This document shows positions 8,173 through 17,228 of a stretch of 64,000 nucleotides of DNA, in pieces. The position numbers were made by a program, and so were the translations under genes. The DNA comes from Rhodopseudomonas sp. GTDB taxonomy: Bacteria; Pseudomonadota; Alphaproteobacteria; Rhizobiales; Xanthobacteraceae. Location of the stretch: NCBI RefSeq assembly GCF_013377015.1, contig NZ_JACABA010000002.1, positions 669,228 to 733,227 on the forward strand, in the 5' to 3' direction. The notes under the pieces were generated by a model. It ran no database searches and was not told where the DNA came from. It saw only the letters and a program-made list of their open reading frames with translations. Position 1 is the first letter of the stretch, and each line of letters opens with the position of its first letter.

Positions 8173-8523
8173 ATGAGAAACGGGCTGTATTCGATCCATG
8201 TCGATCTGCTCGACGGGCGGTCGGGCAAAGGCAGTGGCGTAGTGATGTTCCGGGATGGCAAGATCCTGGGCGGCGACGCCTACCTGTTCTACACGGGCAG
8301 CTATGTCGTGACCGGCGACGCCTTCAAGGGTGAGGTTCTGGTCAGCCAGCATACTCCCAGCCCCGACGCCAATCCGCTGTTCGGCGGCCAGAAAAATCCG
8401 GTCGGGATCGGCGTGTCCGGCACTTCCACCGAGACCGCGGCGGTGATGAGCGGAACAGCGCTGGTCGGCAAGGCCAGTCTGATTTTCAAGGCCACGCTGC
8501 GCAAACTAGCCGATACCGACTGA
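8173..8523 (+). CDS. GrlR-like small regulatory protein
   Basis: A 116-residue protein beginning MRNGLYSIHVDLLDG, with VVMFRDGKILGGDAYLFYTGSY next. This matches the pattern of GrlR-family proteins, eight-stranded lipocalin-like folds first described as negative regulators of type III secretion (they bind GrlA) in attaching-and-effacing pathogens. Many environmental bacteria carry homologues with no secretion system nearby, and none is seen here, so the type III role should not be assumed. The later part, NPVGIGVSGTSTETAAVMSG, fits the same family. The 116 bases before it contain no gene. Confidence 0.72.
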   Translation: MRNGLYSIHVDLLDGRSGKGSGVVMFRDGKILGGDAYLFYTGSYVVTGDAFKGEVLVSQHTPSPDANPLFGGQKNPVGIGVSGTSTETAAVMSGTALVGKASLIFKATLRKLADTD

Positions 8524-8610
8524 AGCGGGACGATTTCGGCTCGTCACCCCGCCTCGGTTTGTTGTTGCAGTACGATCCGCGCACCGCCACCGGCGGTGCG
8601 AAGTCGGGCG

Positions 8611-10296
8611 TCAGGCGGCGCGTACCGTCGCCAGGAACTTGCTGACTTCCAGCTTAAGTCGGTTGCTGTCGCGCGACAGCGACTGAGCCGCCGACAGCAC
8701 CTCCGACGACGCCGATCCGGTATCGGACGCGCCATGCTGGACGTCGGCGATGTTGGTGCTGACCTGCGTTGTGCCTTGGGCGGCCAGCTGGACATTGCGC
8801 GCGATCTCCTGGGTCGCGGCGCCCTGCTCTTCCACCGCCGAAGCGATGGTCGAGGCAATTTCCGACATCCGGCCGATGGTGTCGCTGATTTCCTTGATTG
8901 CAGCGACCGAATCCTGCGTCGCCGCCTGGATCCCGGTGATCTGCTGCCCGATCTCGCCGGTGGCCTTGGCGGTCTGCTCGGCCAGCGCCTTCACTTCCGA
9001 GGCAACGACCGCGAAACCGCGACCAGCTTCCCCAGCCCGAGCCGCCTCGATGGTGGCGTTGAGCGCCAGCAGGTTGGTCTGGCCCGCAATGGTGTTGATC
9101 AGTTCGACAACGTCGCCGATCCGCGCCGCCGCCTTCGACAATTCGCCGACCCGGTCGTTGGTTTTGCGGGCCTGATCGACCGCCTCGCTAGCGATCCGCG
9201 CCGAGTCCTGAACCTGACGGCTGATCTCGTTGACCGACGACGCCATTTCCTCGGTCGCCGAGGCCACCGATTGCACGTTGGTCGAGGCTTCATTCGATGC
9301 CGACGCGACCGCGATCGCCAGTTGCTGCGATCGTTCGGCGGTCGCGGTCAGCGAATTGGCGGATGCTTCCAGCTCGGTCGACGACGACGACACGGTCTCG
9401 ACAATCTCGCCGATCGCGCCCTCGAACTCATTGGCAAGCTGGTTGGTATCGGCCTTGCGCTGGGCTAGCGCGCGGGCCTCTTGCTGCTTCTGCTCCGCCT
9501 CCAACTGCCTGCGCGCGACGGCATTGGTCTTGAAGACCTCGACCGCCTCGGCCATTTCGCCGATTTCATCGTCGCGACCGATACCCGGCACCGCGATTTC
9601 GATTCGTCCGCCGGCGAGGTCCTTCATCGCGCCGGTCATGGCAATGATCGGGCTGGTGATCCGCCGCGCCATCATAGTCGACGCCACCAGCGTGATCAGC
9701 AAAACGATGCCGGAGGCAATCAACGAACGCTGGGTGGCGGCCCAGGTCTGGGCGTCGAGATCGTCGATATAAACGCCGGTGCCGAGGATCCAGCCCCAGG
9801 GCGCGAAACCCTCGACATAACTCAGCTTCGGCGCCGGCCGCTCGGAGCCCGGCTTCGCCCAGTAGTAGTCGACAAATCCGCTGCCACTGCGCCGGACCGT
9901 GTCGGATATCTCGGCGAAGATCAACTTGCCGTTCGCATCCTTGCTCGTGGACTGATCGGTGCCGTCGAGCTTCGGCGACATCGGGTGCATCACCATCCGG
10001 CTCTGCATGTCGGTGACGAAGAAGTAATCGTTGTTGCCATAACGCAAGGCAGCGATCCTGGTCAGGGCTCGCTTCTGCGCCTCGGCCACCGCCGCGCCGT
10101 CGCCCTGTGCCGCCTGTTCCTGCTTGACGATGGACAGCGCCAGCTCGGTCATGTGCTTGAGCTCGATCTGCTTCTGCTGCTTCAGCCCGGAGCCCATTTC
10201 CCGGGAGTCGAGGACGGTGAGACCCAGCAGCCCCGCGGAGGCTAGACCGATCAGCGCATAAATCTTCCGACCGATGGTCATCTTGACCAGCGACAT
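8611..10296 (-). CDS. Methyl-accepting chemotaxis protein, single-Cache type
   Basis: A 561-residue chemoreceptor. TM1 is near residues 12-29. A periplasmic single Cache (sCache_2-like) domain spans about 30-185, with [20 protein letters not shown] and [14 protein letters not shown] as typical elements. TM2 is near 192-210, HAMP near 211-262, and the cytoplasmic signalling domain runs from about 300 to the end, with a hairpin tip containing [19 protein letters not shown]. The ligand is unknown. GGAGG precedes the start. The cytoplasmic half is nearly the same as that of the receptor at 45017-47176, but this one lacks the N-terminal PAS domain. No CheW-binding pentapeptide for CheR is seen at the C-terminus. 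Confidence 0.93.
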   Translation of the reverse strand: MSLVKMTIGRKIYALIGLASAGLLGLTVLDSREMGSGLKQQKQIELKHMTELALSIVKQEQAAQGDGAAVAEAQKRALTRIAALRYGNNDYFFVTDMQSRMVMHPMSPKLDGTDQSTSKDANGKLIFAEISDTVRRSGSGFVDYYWAKPGSERPAPKLSYVEGFAPWGWILGTGVYIDDLDAQTWAATQRSLIASGIVLLITLVASTMMARRITSPIIAMTGAMKDLAGGRIEIAVPGIGRDDEIGEMAEAVEVFKTNAVARRQLEAEQKQQEARALAQRKADTNQLANEFEGAIGEIVETVSSSSTELEASANSLTATAERSQQLAIAVASASNEASTNVQSVASATEEMASSVNEISRQVQDSARIASEAVDQARKTNDRVGELSKAAARIGDVVELINTIAGQTNLLALNATIEAARAGEAGRGFAVVASEVKALAEQTAKATGEIGQQITGIQAATQDSVAAIKEISDTIGRMSEIASTIASAVEEQGAATQEIARNVQLAAQGTTQVSTNIADVQHGASDTGSASSEVLSAAQSLSRDSNRLKLEVSKFLATVRAA

Positions 10297-10600
10297 TTTC
10301 AGCCTCCGTGAGTAGCAAAGCGATCAGACAGACTTCGAACACTCGACATGGCCAGTACCGAGCGACCATGCTCGCGATTCCAATGTCAAGCATTGGCAGG
10401 ATCGCGGATAACGCTTTGCTAAATATTAATGAGCGGCCCCGTAGGATTCCCAGGTTCCCGTCATACCTTGCATCCTTTGGTATTTCGACACCGCAACATT
10501 TCCGATGCCGAGCGATCGGCGCAGGCGTCGTGCGAGTCGCGGGTCGATACCGGTCTGACACTCCGTCTTGGGGCGTCTCGCTGGCACCGCGACGGCGCGG
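10297..10600. other. Intergenic stretch without a gene
   Basis: About 300 bases lie between the chemoreceptor start and the 3' end of the sensor kinase gene. The part from about 10300 to 10500 is richer in A and T than its surroundings and presumably holds the chemoreceptor promoter. I see no coding frame, terminator or repeat that I can defend. Confidence 0.5.
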
Positions 10601-13303
10601 TCAGGCGGACGCGGTAACCGGTCCGATCGGCGCCAGTTCGCGCGGCGCGACTCGCGGCAAGATGATCTGAATGCGGGTGCCGCCGCCGGGTTCAGAGTCG
10701 AGGTCGAGCCGCCCGCCCAGCCGATTGGTGACGATGTTATAGACGATATGCAGGCCGAGCCCGGTGCCGCCCTGATCGCGCCGCGTGGTGAAGAACGGGT
10801 CGAAGGCGCGACGGCGGACGTCGAGACTCATGCCGCAGCCGTCGTCGGAATACAGGATCTCGACATTGTCCTTGCCGGATTCTCGGACCTTGATGTCGAC
10901 GTTGCCGGCCCTGCCGTTCGGAAACGCGTGCGCCACCGAGTTCAGGAACAGATTGGTCAGCACCTGCCCATACGGCCCCGGATAGCTGTTCATCATCAGC
11001 CCCGGCTGACACTCGACATTCAGCGCCAGATTTTGCTTGCGCAGCCCCGGCCGCAAACTCATCACCACCTGCTCGGTGAGATCGCCGAGGTCAAAGCTGC
11101 GCTGGTCCGAATAATTGCGATCAGCGGCGACCTGCTTGAACGACTGGATTAACTCCGCCGCGCGGTTGAGATTGGCCACCAGCTGCGAGGACGCGTCGCG
11201 ACTGGTCTCGAGGAATTCCGTCAAGCTCGACCGCTTCAAATCGCCGCGCCCGACCTCGGCCGCGAACATCGCGGTCTTCCGCTCCAACGACGACGCCACG
11301 GTGAGGCTGATCCCGACCGGATTGTTGACCTCGTGGGCGACGCCGGCCACCAGCCGGCCGAGTGCCGCGAGCTTTTCGGCCTCGATCAGCGATTGCTGGG
11401 TCTCCTTCAGATTGCGCAACGCCGCCTCGGCCGCGTCCTTGGCCTTGCGCATTTCCTGTTCGCCGCGCTTGCGATCGCCGATGTCGAGCGCCACCGTGAC
11501 GATGCGCTCAATCTCGCCATCGGCGCCGAGCAGCGGTAGCTTGTTGACCAGCCATTGCCGCATCGTGCCGGTAGAATCGACATATTCCTCTTCGTAAAAG
11601 CCGAGATCCTTGCCGGCCGCCAGCACGCGCTTGTCGTTCTCGTCGGTCTTCTGCGCGCCGTAGCGCGACATCAGATCGCCGGTGGTGCGGCCAATCGCGT
11701 CCCGCGGCTCGATCCCGAAGATGCCGGCCATGTAGCGGTTCATCAGGATGTAGCGCAGCTGTCGGTCCTTGACGTTGATCACCGCCGGAACGGTGTCGAT
11801 CACCTGCTGCAGCAACCGGCGGCCTTCGGCCACCGCGTGTTCGGCGCGCTTCTGATCGGTGATGTCGCGCACCGCGCCCTCGTAGCGCACCACCTTTCCG
11901 GACTCATCGCGCACCGCGGTGGCGCTGTCGGACAGCCACAGGATGTCGCCGTTGCGCTTGCGGGCCTGATACTCGAATTCGCGGACCATGCCGTCGCGCT
12001 CCATCAGCGCGCAATACTCGGTTCGCGCAGCTGGATCGATGTAGATCGAATCCGAAATATCGCCGATCCGGTGGATCAGGTCTTCGGGCGTCTCATATCC
12101 CATCATTCGCGCCAATGCCGGATTGGCGTTGACTAGGGCGCCCTCCGGCGTCGTGACATAGATTCCGTCGATCGAGCCTTCGAACAGCTTGCGGTAGCTT
12201 TCCTCGGCCAGCCGCTGTTCGGCCAGCGCGCGAACCGCGGCCTCCCGGGCATTGTCCGCTTCGACAAGGGTGCGGCGGAACACTTCGGCGGCGCGCGCGA
12301 TGTCGCCGATTTCGTTCTTCACCTCGGTGGCCGGGATCGCGGTGTGCTGCTCGCCGGCCGCCAGCGAGCGGATCGCCGCGGCGATCTTCGCCAGCGGACC
12401 GACGGTGCGCCGCACCACGAACAGCGCTGCCATCAGCCCTACCAGCACGCCGGCGGTGCCCAGCACGATACTCTGCCATTTGTCCTCGGCGAGCGTTCGA
12501 GCCAGGTCGCGCGCCAGCACGCGACCGCGGCGGGCGCTGACGTCGCGCAGCAATTCAGTGACGCGCCCGATCAGGCGGCCTTCGGTGCCGAGCACCTCCT
12601 TGTCCAGTTCGGCGATCTCCCGCTCCATCGCCGCCGACGAGACGATCGCGTCGGCATAGTCCCGGATCGCGGCCGCGGCCGCCGGATCGCCGCTCGGCAA
12701 GTCGCGCAGCCGCCGCGCCGACCGCTCGGCGCCGGACAGATCCCGCGCCAGCAGCATGGCGGCGATCCGGCTCTGCTCGCGGTAAAGCGCCCCGGCGAAG
12801 CTGCGATCGGACAGGCCGGCCACGGCGGCGTCGAACTGCTCGCGCAATGGCGGCATAGTCGCGATTAGCGCGCCGCGGCGCGGGATCAGCGCCGTGATGC
12901 GTTCGAGCCCGTCACGGTAGTTCGACAGCCGCACTGTGACGCCGTCGATCATGTCGAGCTGGTCCGGCGCGAGCTCCAGGCGCGTTTTCTTCAGCAACTC
13001 GGTCAGCGCCGAGGCGGCCTCGAACACTCGGTCCGGCCGGGTTTCCGGGTCGTTCACGACCTGCCGGGCAGCGAATCGCAGGTCGCCCATCCGCCGTTCG
13101 ATCTCCTCGGCGAGGTCGCCGACGCTTTGCAGCCGCTGCAATTCGGCGAAGGTGTTGTCGATATGCCGGATCGCAACCACGCTGCCGACGCTGGTCATGG
13201 TGATGATTGTCAGCAACAGCAGGAAGCTGCCGAACGTCAGCTGCCCGATCGACAACGTGATCGACCCAAGGCGTCGACGGATCGCTGCGACTACGGCTGG
13301 CAT
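10601..13303 (-). CDS. Membrane sensor histidine kinase with HAMP and two PAS domains
   Basis: About 900 residues. TM1 lies near residues 22-45, followed by a long helical periplasmic sensor region and TM2 (IVLGTAGVLVGLMAALFVV) near residue 280. HAMP comes next, then two PAS domains (YRKLFEGSIDGIYVTTPEGA; LLQQVIDTVPAVINVKDRQ). The kinase core has phospho-acceptor motif LVAGVAHEVNNP, N box NLFLNSVAHAF, G1 DDGCGM and G2 GGTGLGLHI. HEVNNP kinases usually act on a separate response regulator, and none is encoded nearby, so the partner is unknown. ATG at 13303 is chosen; TTG at 13324 is also open. Confidence 0.9.
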   Translation of the reverse strand: MPAVVAAIRRRLGSITLSIGQLTFGSFLLLLTIITMTSVGSVVAIRHIDNTFAELQRLQSVGDLAEEIERRMGDLRFAARQVVNDPETRPDRVFEAASALTELLKKTRLELAPDQLDMIDGVTVRLSNYRDGLERITALIPRRGALIATMPPLREQFDAAVAGLSDRSFAGALYREQSRIAAMLLARDLSGAERSARRLRDLPSGDPAAAAAIRDYADAIVSSAAMEREIAELDKEVLGTEGRLIGRVTELLRDVSARRGRVLARDLARTLAEDKWQSIVLGTAGVLVGLMAALFVVRRTVGPLAKIAAAIRSLAAGEQHTAIPATEVKNEIGDIARAAEVFRRTLVEADNAREAAVRALAEQRLAEESYRKLFEGSIDGIYVTTPEGALVNANPALARMMGYETPEDLIHRIGDISDSIYIDPAARTEYCALMERDGMVREFEYQARKRNGDILWLSDSATAVRDESGKVVRYEGAVRDITDQKRAEHAVAEGRRLLQQVIDTVPAVINVKDRQLRYILMNRYMAGIFGIEPRDAIGRTTGDLMSRYGAQKTDENDKRVLAAGKDLGFYEEEYVDSTGTMRQWLVNKLPLLGADGEIERIVTVALDIGDRKRGEQEMRKAKDAAEAALRNLKETQQSLIEAEKLAALGRLVAGVAHEVNNPVGISLTVASSLERKTAMFAAEVGRGDLKRSSLTEFLETSRDASSQLVANLNRAAELIQSFKQVAADRNYSDQRSFDLGDLTEQVVMSLRPGLRKQNLALNVECQPGLMMNSYPGPYGQVLTNLFLNSVAHAFPNGRAGNVDIKVRESGKDNVEILYSDDGCGMSLDVRRRAFDPFFTTRRDQGGTGLGLHIVYNIVTNRLGGRLDLDSEPGGGTRIQIILPRVAPRELAPIGPVTASA

Positions 13304-13466
13304 GGGGGTTTGACCGGGCTCCAATCAACGCCGCTATATACATACACTTCCGCCCTTGAGGGAACCCGCTTGGATTCCCGCCGGGGCCGGCAAAGCTACG
13401 TCGCGTCGGAATGCGCTTCGCCCGCAGGACTGGACCTGGCGGTCGACACCATGCCGACGACGGCGG

Positions 13467-14360
13467 CTACGCCGCCTTGCGGCCGCCGGTGGCGGCGATG
13501 ACGATGGCGCCCAGCACGCAGGCGATGCCGATCAACTGGGCCGCGCCGATCGTCTCGTGCAGAACCAGCGCGGACAGCGCCACCGCCGAAACCGGCAGCA
13601 GCGCCGTGAACAGTGCCGCCTCGGTGCCGCTGATCCGTGCCGAACCGGCGTACCACAACAGAAAACCGCCGACGGTCGGCACCAGCGCATAATACAGCAC
13701 GGCCAGCAGCGCGCCGGCGTCGATGCCGAGGGTCCACGGATGCTCGAATAGCGCCGGCAGCAAGGCCAGCACCAAGCCGATTCCCGACATCGTCGCCGAC
13801 AGCGGCAACGGCGCCACCGGAATCCGCAGCTTCTTGTTGAGCAAGATGAAGATGGCTTCGCAGACCACTGCGGCGAACACCAGCGCGTTGCCGAGCAAGG
13901 CGCGCCACGACAGGCTCACGCCGACGCCGTCGAACCGCAGCACGATGACCAGCACGCCCGCCGTCGCCAGCGCAACGGCGGCGAGCAAGCCGCGATCGGG
14001 CCGCTCGCCCAAAGCCAGCACGGCGATCGCAGCCGCGACCGCCGGCAGCGTGCCGGCCACGATGCCGGCGTCCGCCGCCGACGCCAGCGCGACGCCGCTG
14101 ATCAGCAACACCGTGTAGCCGACGCTTCCGGCGCCCGCCTGCAAAAGCAACAACAGCCCGTCGCGACGTTCCGGCGCCGGCCATTGCGTTCGCGTCATCC
14201 GCATCAGGACCACGAAGATCGGGAACGCGACCGCGAAGCGCAACGCGGTCGCGGTGAACGGCGGCAGGCCGGCCGCGATGATCTTGCTTGCAACCACGGT
14301 GCTCCCCACCGTGATCATCGCCACCGCACAATAGAGATATCCGGTCGCTCGCGGGTTCAT
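13467..14360 (-). CDS. EamA/DMT-family exporter (second copy)
   Basis: A 297-residue protein with about ten membrane helices and two EamA repeats. The first opens YLYCAVAMITVGSTVVASKIIAAG and has FTATALRFAVAFPIFVVLM; the second ends AALFTALLPVSAVALSALVL. Substrate unknown. It starts inside the stop of the upstream NUDIX gene (ATGA overlap, 14357-14360), so the two are translated as a coupled pair. Its sequence clearly differs from the other EamA gene at 183-1058, so it is not a recent duplicate. Confidence 0.88.
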   Translation of the reverse strand: MNPRATGYLYCAVAMITVGSTVVASKIIAAGLPPFTATALRFAVAFPIFVVLMRMTRTQWPAPERRDGLLLLLQAGAGSVGYTVLLISGVALASAADAGIVAGTLPAVAAAIAVLALGERPDRGLLAAVALATAGVLVIVLRFDGVGVSLSWRALLGNALVFAAVVCEAIFILLNKKLRIPVAPLPLSATMSGIGLVLALLPALFEHPWTLGIDAGALLAVLYYALVPTVGGFLLWYAGSARISGTEAALFTALLPVSAVALSALVLHETIGAAQLIGIACVLGAIVIAATGGRKAA

Positions 14361-15157
14361 GGCGCCGCGGACGAAATCTCGAACACATCGCCGTCATAGC
14401 CGGCCTCCGCCGGAATCCGCAGCGTGCGCTTGTCGCCGTTTCGGGTCACCACCGGCATCACCGTGACGATCGGCCGGCCGCGCGCATCCTCGAGCGCGGA
14501 ACGCACATCGGGCTGCTTGCCGAGCTTGATCAGGTTGCGGGTGGTCGGAAACGGCAATGTGAACCGTCCGCTGGCGCCGCCCTCCAGCGCCTCGCGCGGC
14601 GACAGCCAGATCGAATCGGTAGATTCCTTGCCGTCATGCGTGCCGAGCTGATCTGGCGGCGCCGCCGCCAGAAAGAACCAAGTGTCGAACCGCTTCGGCA
14701 ATCCGGTCGGCGTGATCCAGTGCGCGTAAGGCACCATCAAGTCGAGCGCCAGCACCAGTTCGTTGTCGGCCAGCACCTGCGCGAACGACGCCTTGCCTTC
14801 GCACAACGCGGTACGGTGCGCGGCCTCAATTTCGGCGGCGCGCGAGGCCGCGATCAGCTCGCTGCCGCCGCGCGGCCGCGCCAGCAGGATGCCGCTCTCT
14901 TCGAAAGTCTCGCGGATCCCGGCGATGCGGAAATTCAGCGTGACGTCGTCATGGCCGTCGGCATTGGCGTAGAGCGCCGGGTTGGCGATGATGTCCCGGT
15001 CGCCGGGGTCGACACTACCGCCGGGAAACACCAGCGCGCCGGACTGAAACTCGATCTGATAGTGCCGCACCATCATGAACACCTCGATCTCGGCGGCGGC
15101 GCCGTCGCGCAGCAACAGCACGGTGGATGCGGGACGCGCCGCGGCTTCGGTGGTCAT
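14357..15157 (-). CDS. NUDIX hydrolase
   Basis: A 266-residue protein with a split Nudix box: VFPGGSVDPGD, then after an insertion FRIAGIRETFEESGILLARP. The REtfEEsG residues provide the metal-binding glutamates. The insertion between the Gly part and the REUXEE part resembles NUDT7/NUDT19-type enzymes, which hydrolyse CoA or acyl-CoA diphosphates. CoA as substrate is an inference, though it would fit the acyl-CoA genes downstream. GAGGAG lies seven bases before the ATG. It is coupled to the EamA gene by a 4-base overlap. Confidence 0.83.
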   Translation of the reverse strand: MTTEAAARPASTVLLLRDGAAAEIEVFMMVRHYQIEFQSGALVFPGGSVDPGDRDIIANPALYANADGHDDVTLNFRIAGIRETFEESGILLARPRGGSELIAASRAAEIEAAHRTALCEGKASFAQVLADNELVLALDLMVPYAHWITPTGLPKRFDTWFFLAAAPPDQLGTHDGKESTDSIWLSPREALEGGASGRFTLPFPTTRNLIKLGKQPDVRSALEDARGRPIVTVMPVVTRNGDKRTLRIPAEAGYDGDVFEISSAAP

Positions 15158-15185
15158 GGTTCACTCCTCGTTATGCGTTCATCAT

Positions 15186-15293
15186 CGTCATTGCGAGACC
15201 AGGTCGGCGCGCAGCGCCGGCCGAAGGCGAAGCAATCCAGCAAGCATCAACAAAGCCTGGATTGCTTCGTCGCAAGAGCTCCTCGCAATGACG
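15186..15293. repeat. Palindromic intergenic repeat, CGTCATTGCGAG type
   Basis: The element begins CGTCATTGCGAG and ends with its complement CTCGCAATGACG. Inner arms GAAGCAATCCAG and CTGGATTGCTTC form a second inverted pair. A close relative with the same outer and inner arms lies at 37829-37949. Elements like this recur in intergenic regions of Bradyrhizobium-type genomes. It lies between the NUDIX and DapA-like genes. Confidence 0.8.
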
Positions 15294-15308
15294 AACTCGA
15301 AGTCCGAT

Positions 15309-16259
15309 TTACGCCGCGCTGGATTTCGGCGCGAGGTCGGCGCGCTTGTCGACCCGCGCCACCCGCGACAACAGATAGTCCACTTCGGCCCTGGCGGTAG
15401 CGCTGATCGCCGCCGCCGGCTTGCGCTGCGCGCTGCAGGCGATCACGCCGCGCTTCTGCAGCACGTATTTGCGCACCGCGAGCCCGACGCCGGGCTGCTG
15501 CTCGTAGCGGATCAGCGGCAGGTGCGCGTCGAACAGATTGTGCGCGAGATCGCGCAGTCCGGCCTTCGAGAGCTTGACCACGTCGATCAGCAATTCCGGA
15601 AAGGCGTAGCCGGTCATCGCGCCGTCGGCGCCGCGCTCCATCTCGAAGTCGAGAAACAATCCGCCATTGCCGGTCAGGATCGACAACGGCTTCAGCGAGC
15701 CCTCCTTTTGGAACTCGCGCAGCGTCGAGATCTTTTCCAGCCCTGGCCAGTCCTCGTGCTTCAGCATCACACAGGACGGATTGTCCGTCACGATGCTGCG
15801 GATCACCGCCGGCGTCATCACCACCGTCAACGTCAGCGGATAGTCCTGCAGCACCCACGGAATGTCGTCGCCAATCGCCTCCACCGCCTGCCGGAAATAG
15901 CCGGTGATCTGCGCGTCGGTGCGCAGATTCGGCGGCGGCGCGATCATCACCCCGGCGGCGCCGGCGTCCATCGAGGCTCGAGCCAGCGAACGCATCGCCG
16001 CGAAGCCGGGCGCCGAGACGCCGACGATCACCTGAATCTTGGTGGCGCGCTTGATGAAGCGCGTCGCCACCGCCTCAGCCTCGGCGGCCTCCAGTTTCGG
16101 CGCCTCGCCCAGAATGCCGAGCACCGTGACACCCTCGCAGCCGACCTCGGCGTAGAACTCGGTCAGGCGGTCGATCGACGCGTCGTCGATCCGGCCGTCG
16201 TCATGAAACGGCGTCGGCGCGATGGCGAAGGTGCCTGCGGCTTCGTGGGTCAGTTTCAT
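15309..16259 (-). CDS. DapA-family (dihydrodipicolinate synthase-like) aldolase/lyase
   Basis: A 316-residue TIM-barrel protein of the DHDPS/NAL superfamily, acting through a Schiff base with a keto acid. The lysine is visible as Lys167 in CVMLKHED and the conserved tyrosine as Tyr140 in LQDYPL. It begins TFAIAPTPFHDDGRID, and VLGILGEAPKLEAAEAE replaces the usual TTGE region, so it is probably not the lysine-biosynthesis enzyme. It may act on another 2-oxo acid. ATG at 16259 has GAGG eight bases upstream. It is the last gene of the minus-strand acyl-CoA cluster and may share its transcript. Confidence 0.85.
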   Translation of the reverse strand: MKLTHEAAGTFAIAPTPFHDDGRIDDASIDRLTEFYAEVGCEGVTVLGILGEAPKLEAAEAEAVATRFIKRATKIQVIVGVSAPGFAAMRSLARASMDAGAAGVMIAPPPNLRTDAQITGYFRQAVEAIGDDIPWVLQDYPLTLTVVMTPAVIRSIVTDNPSCVMLKHEDWPGLEKISTLREFQKEGSLKPLSILTGNGGLFLDFEMERGADGAMTGYAFPELLIDVVKLSKAGLRDLAHNLFDAHLPLIRYEQQPGVGLAVRKYVLQKRGVIACSAQRKPAAAISATARAEVDYLLSRVARVDKRADLAPKSSAA

Positions 16260-16339
16260 CAAATCCGCCTCAATTCAACATTGCCATTGCGGGATCTGCG
16301 CGCGCACGCCCCACAATGGCAAGCTAGCATATTTCACCG

Positions 16340-17218
16340 CTAGAACCGCCGCGCCGATATCTTGACGTCCTCGTCCGAAAAGAAAATCTCCTTGGCGTGA
16401 TCGACGATATCCTGCGCCTTCCAGCCGGTATGCGGCGGCTTCCAGCCGTCCATTTCCATCATCCGCATCTCGCGCACGCCGCGCGGGCCGGAGACGCCGA
16501 GGATTTTTCCGGTCTGGTTCCCCGACAGCGCCGAGACCATGTACAGCACCGACGGCGCGATGCCGTCGGGGCCGAGCGCCATGCCGGGATTCTCGATATA
16601 GCGCGGCAGGTCCGCGGTCATCCGAGTCAGCGCGCCAGGCGCCAGCGTCCAGATCCGGATGTTGTATTTACGGCCCTCGATCGCCAGCACGTTGCTGAGG
16701 CCGAAGATCGCGCCCTTGGCGGCGCCGTAATTGCTCTGGCCGAAATTGCCGATCAGGCCGGAAGTCGACGAGGTGTTGACGATGACACCGCCGCCATTGT
16801 CCTTCATCCACCTGAAGACCGGTTGCGTGACGCAGAAGGTGCCCTTCAGATGTACCTTGATCACCTTGTCCCACGCCGCCTCGGTGGCTTTCGCAAAGGT
16901 CTGGTCGAGCAGGATGCCGGCATTGTTGACCAGAATGTCGGCGCGGCCGAAATGCTTGATCGCGTCGTCGAACACCGACTGGCCACCCGCCATGGTCGAG
17001 ATGTCGGCGCCATTGGCGACCGCGCGTCCGCCTTCGGCGACAATCGCATCGACCACCTGCTGCGCCATCGACAGATCGGAGCCCGAGCCGTCGCGCGGCC
17101 CGCCGAGGTCGTTCACCACCACCGCGGCGCCCTCGCGCGCGAACAGCCTCGCATAGGCCTCACCCAGCCCGCCGCCGGCGCCCGTGATCAGCGCGACCTT
17201 TCCGTCGAGTAGTCCCAT
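16340..17218 (-). CDS. SDR-family 3-hydroxyacyl-CoA dehydrogenase-like enzyme
   Basis: A 292-residue short-chain dehydrogenase. The NAD site is LITGAGGGLGEAYA with VVVNDLGG after it. NNAGILLDQTF and the Ser-Tyr-Lys residues in VNTSSTSGLIGNFGQSNYG plus AAKGAI form the active site. The sequence resembles the dehydrogenase unit of peroxisomal multifunctional enzyme type 2, which oxidises (3R)-hydroxyacyl-CoA. A MaoC-type hydratase gene lies just upstream, 10 bases away, and would make that substrate. GAGGAGA precedes the start. The chain length or ring substrate is unknown. Confidence 0.88.
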   Translation of the reverse strand: MGLLDGKVALITGAGGGLGEAYARLFAREGAAVVVNDLGGPRDGSGSDLSMAQQVVDAIVAEGGRAVANGADISTMAGGQSVFDDAIKHFGRADILVNNAGILLDQTFAKATEAAWDKVIKVHLKGTFCVTQPVFRWMKDNGGGVIVNTSSTSGLIGNFGQSNYGAAKGAIFGLSNVLAIEGRKYNIRIWTLAPGALTRMTADLPRYIENPGMALGPDGIAPSVLYMVSALSGNQTGKILGVSGPRGVREMRMMEMDGWKPPHTGWKAQDIVDHAKEIFFSDEDVKISARRF

Positions 17219-17228
17219 GATCGTCTCC

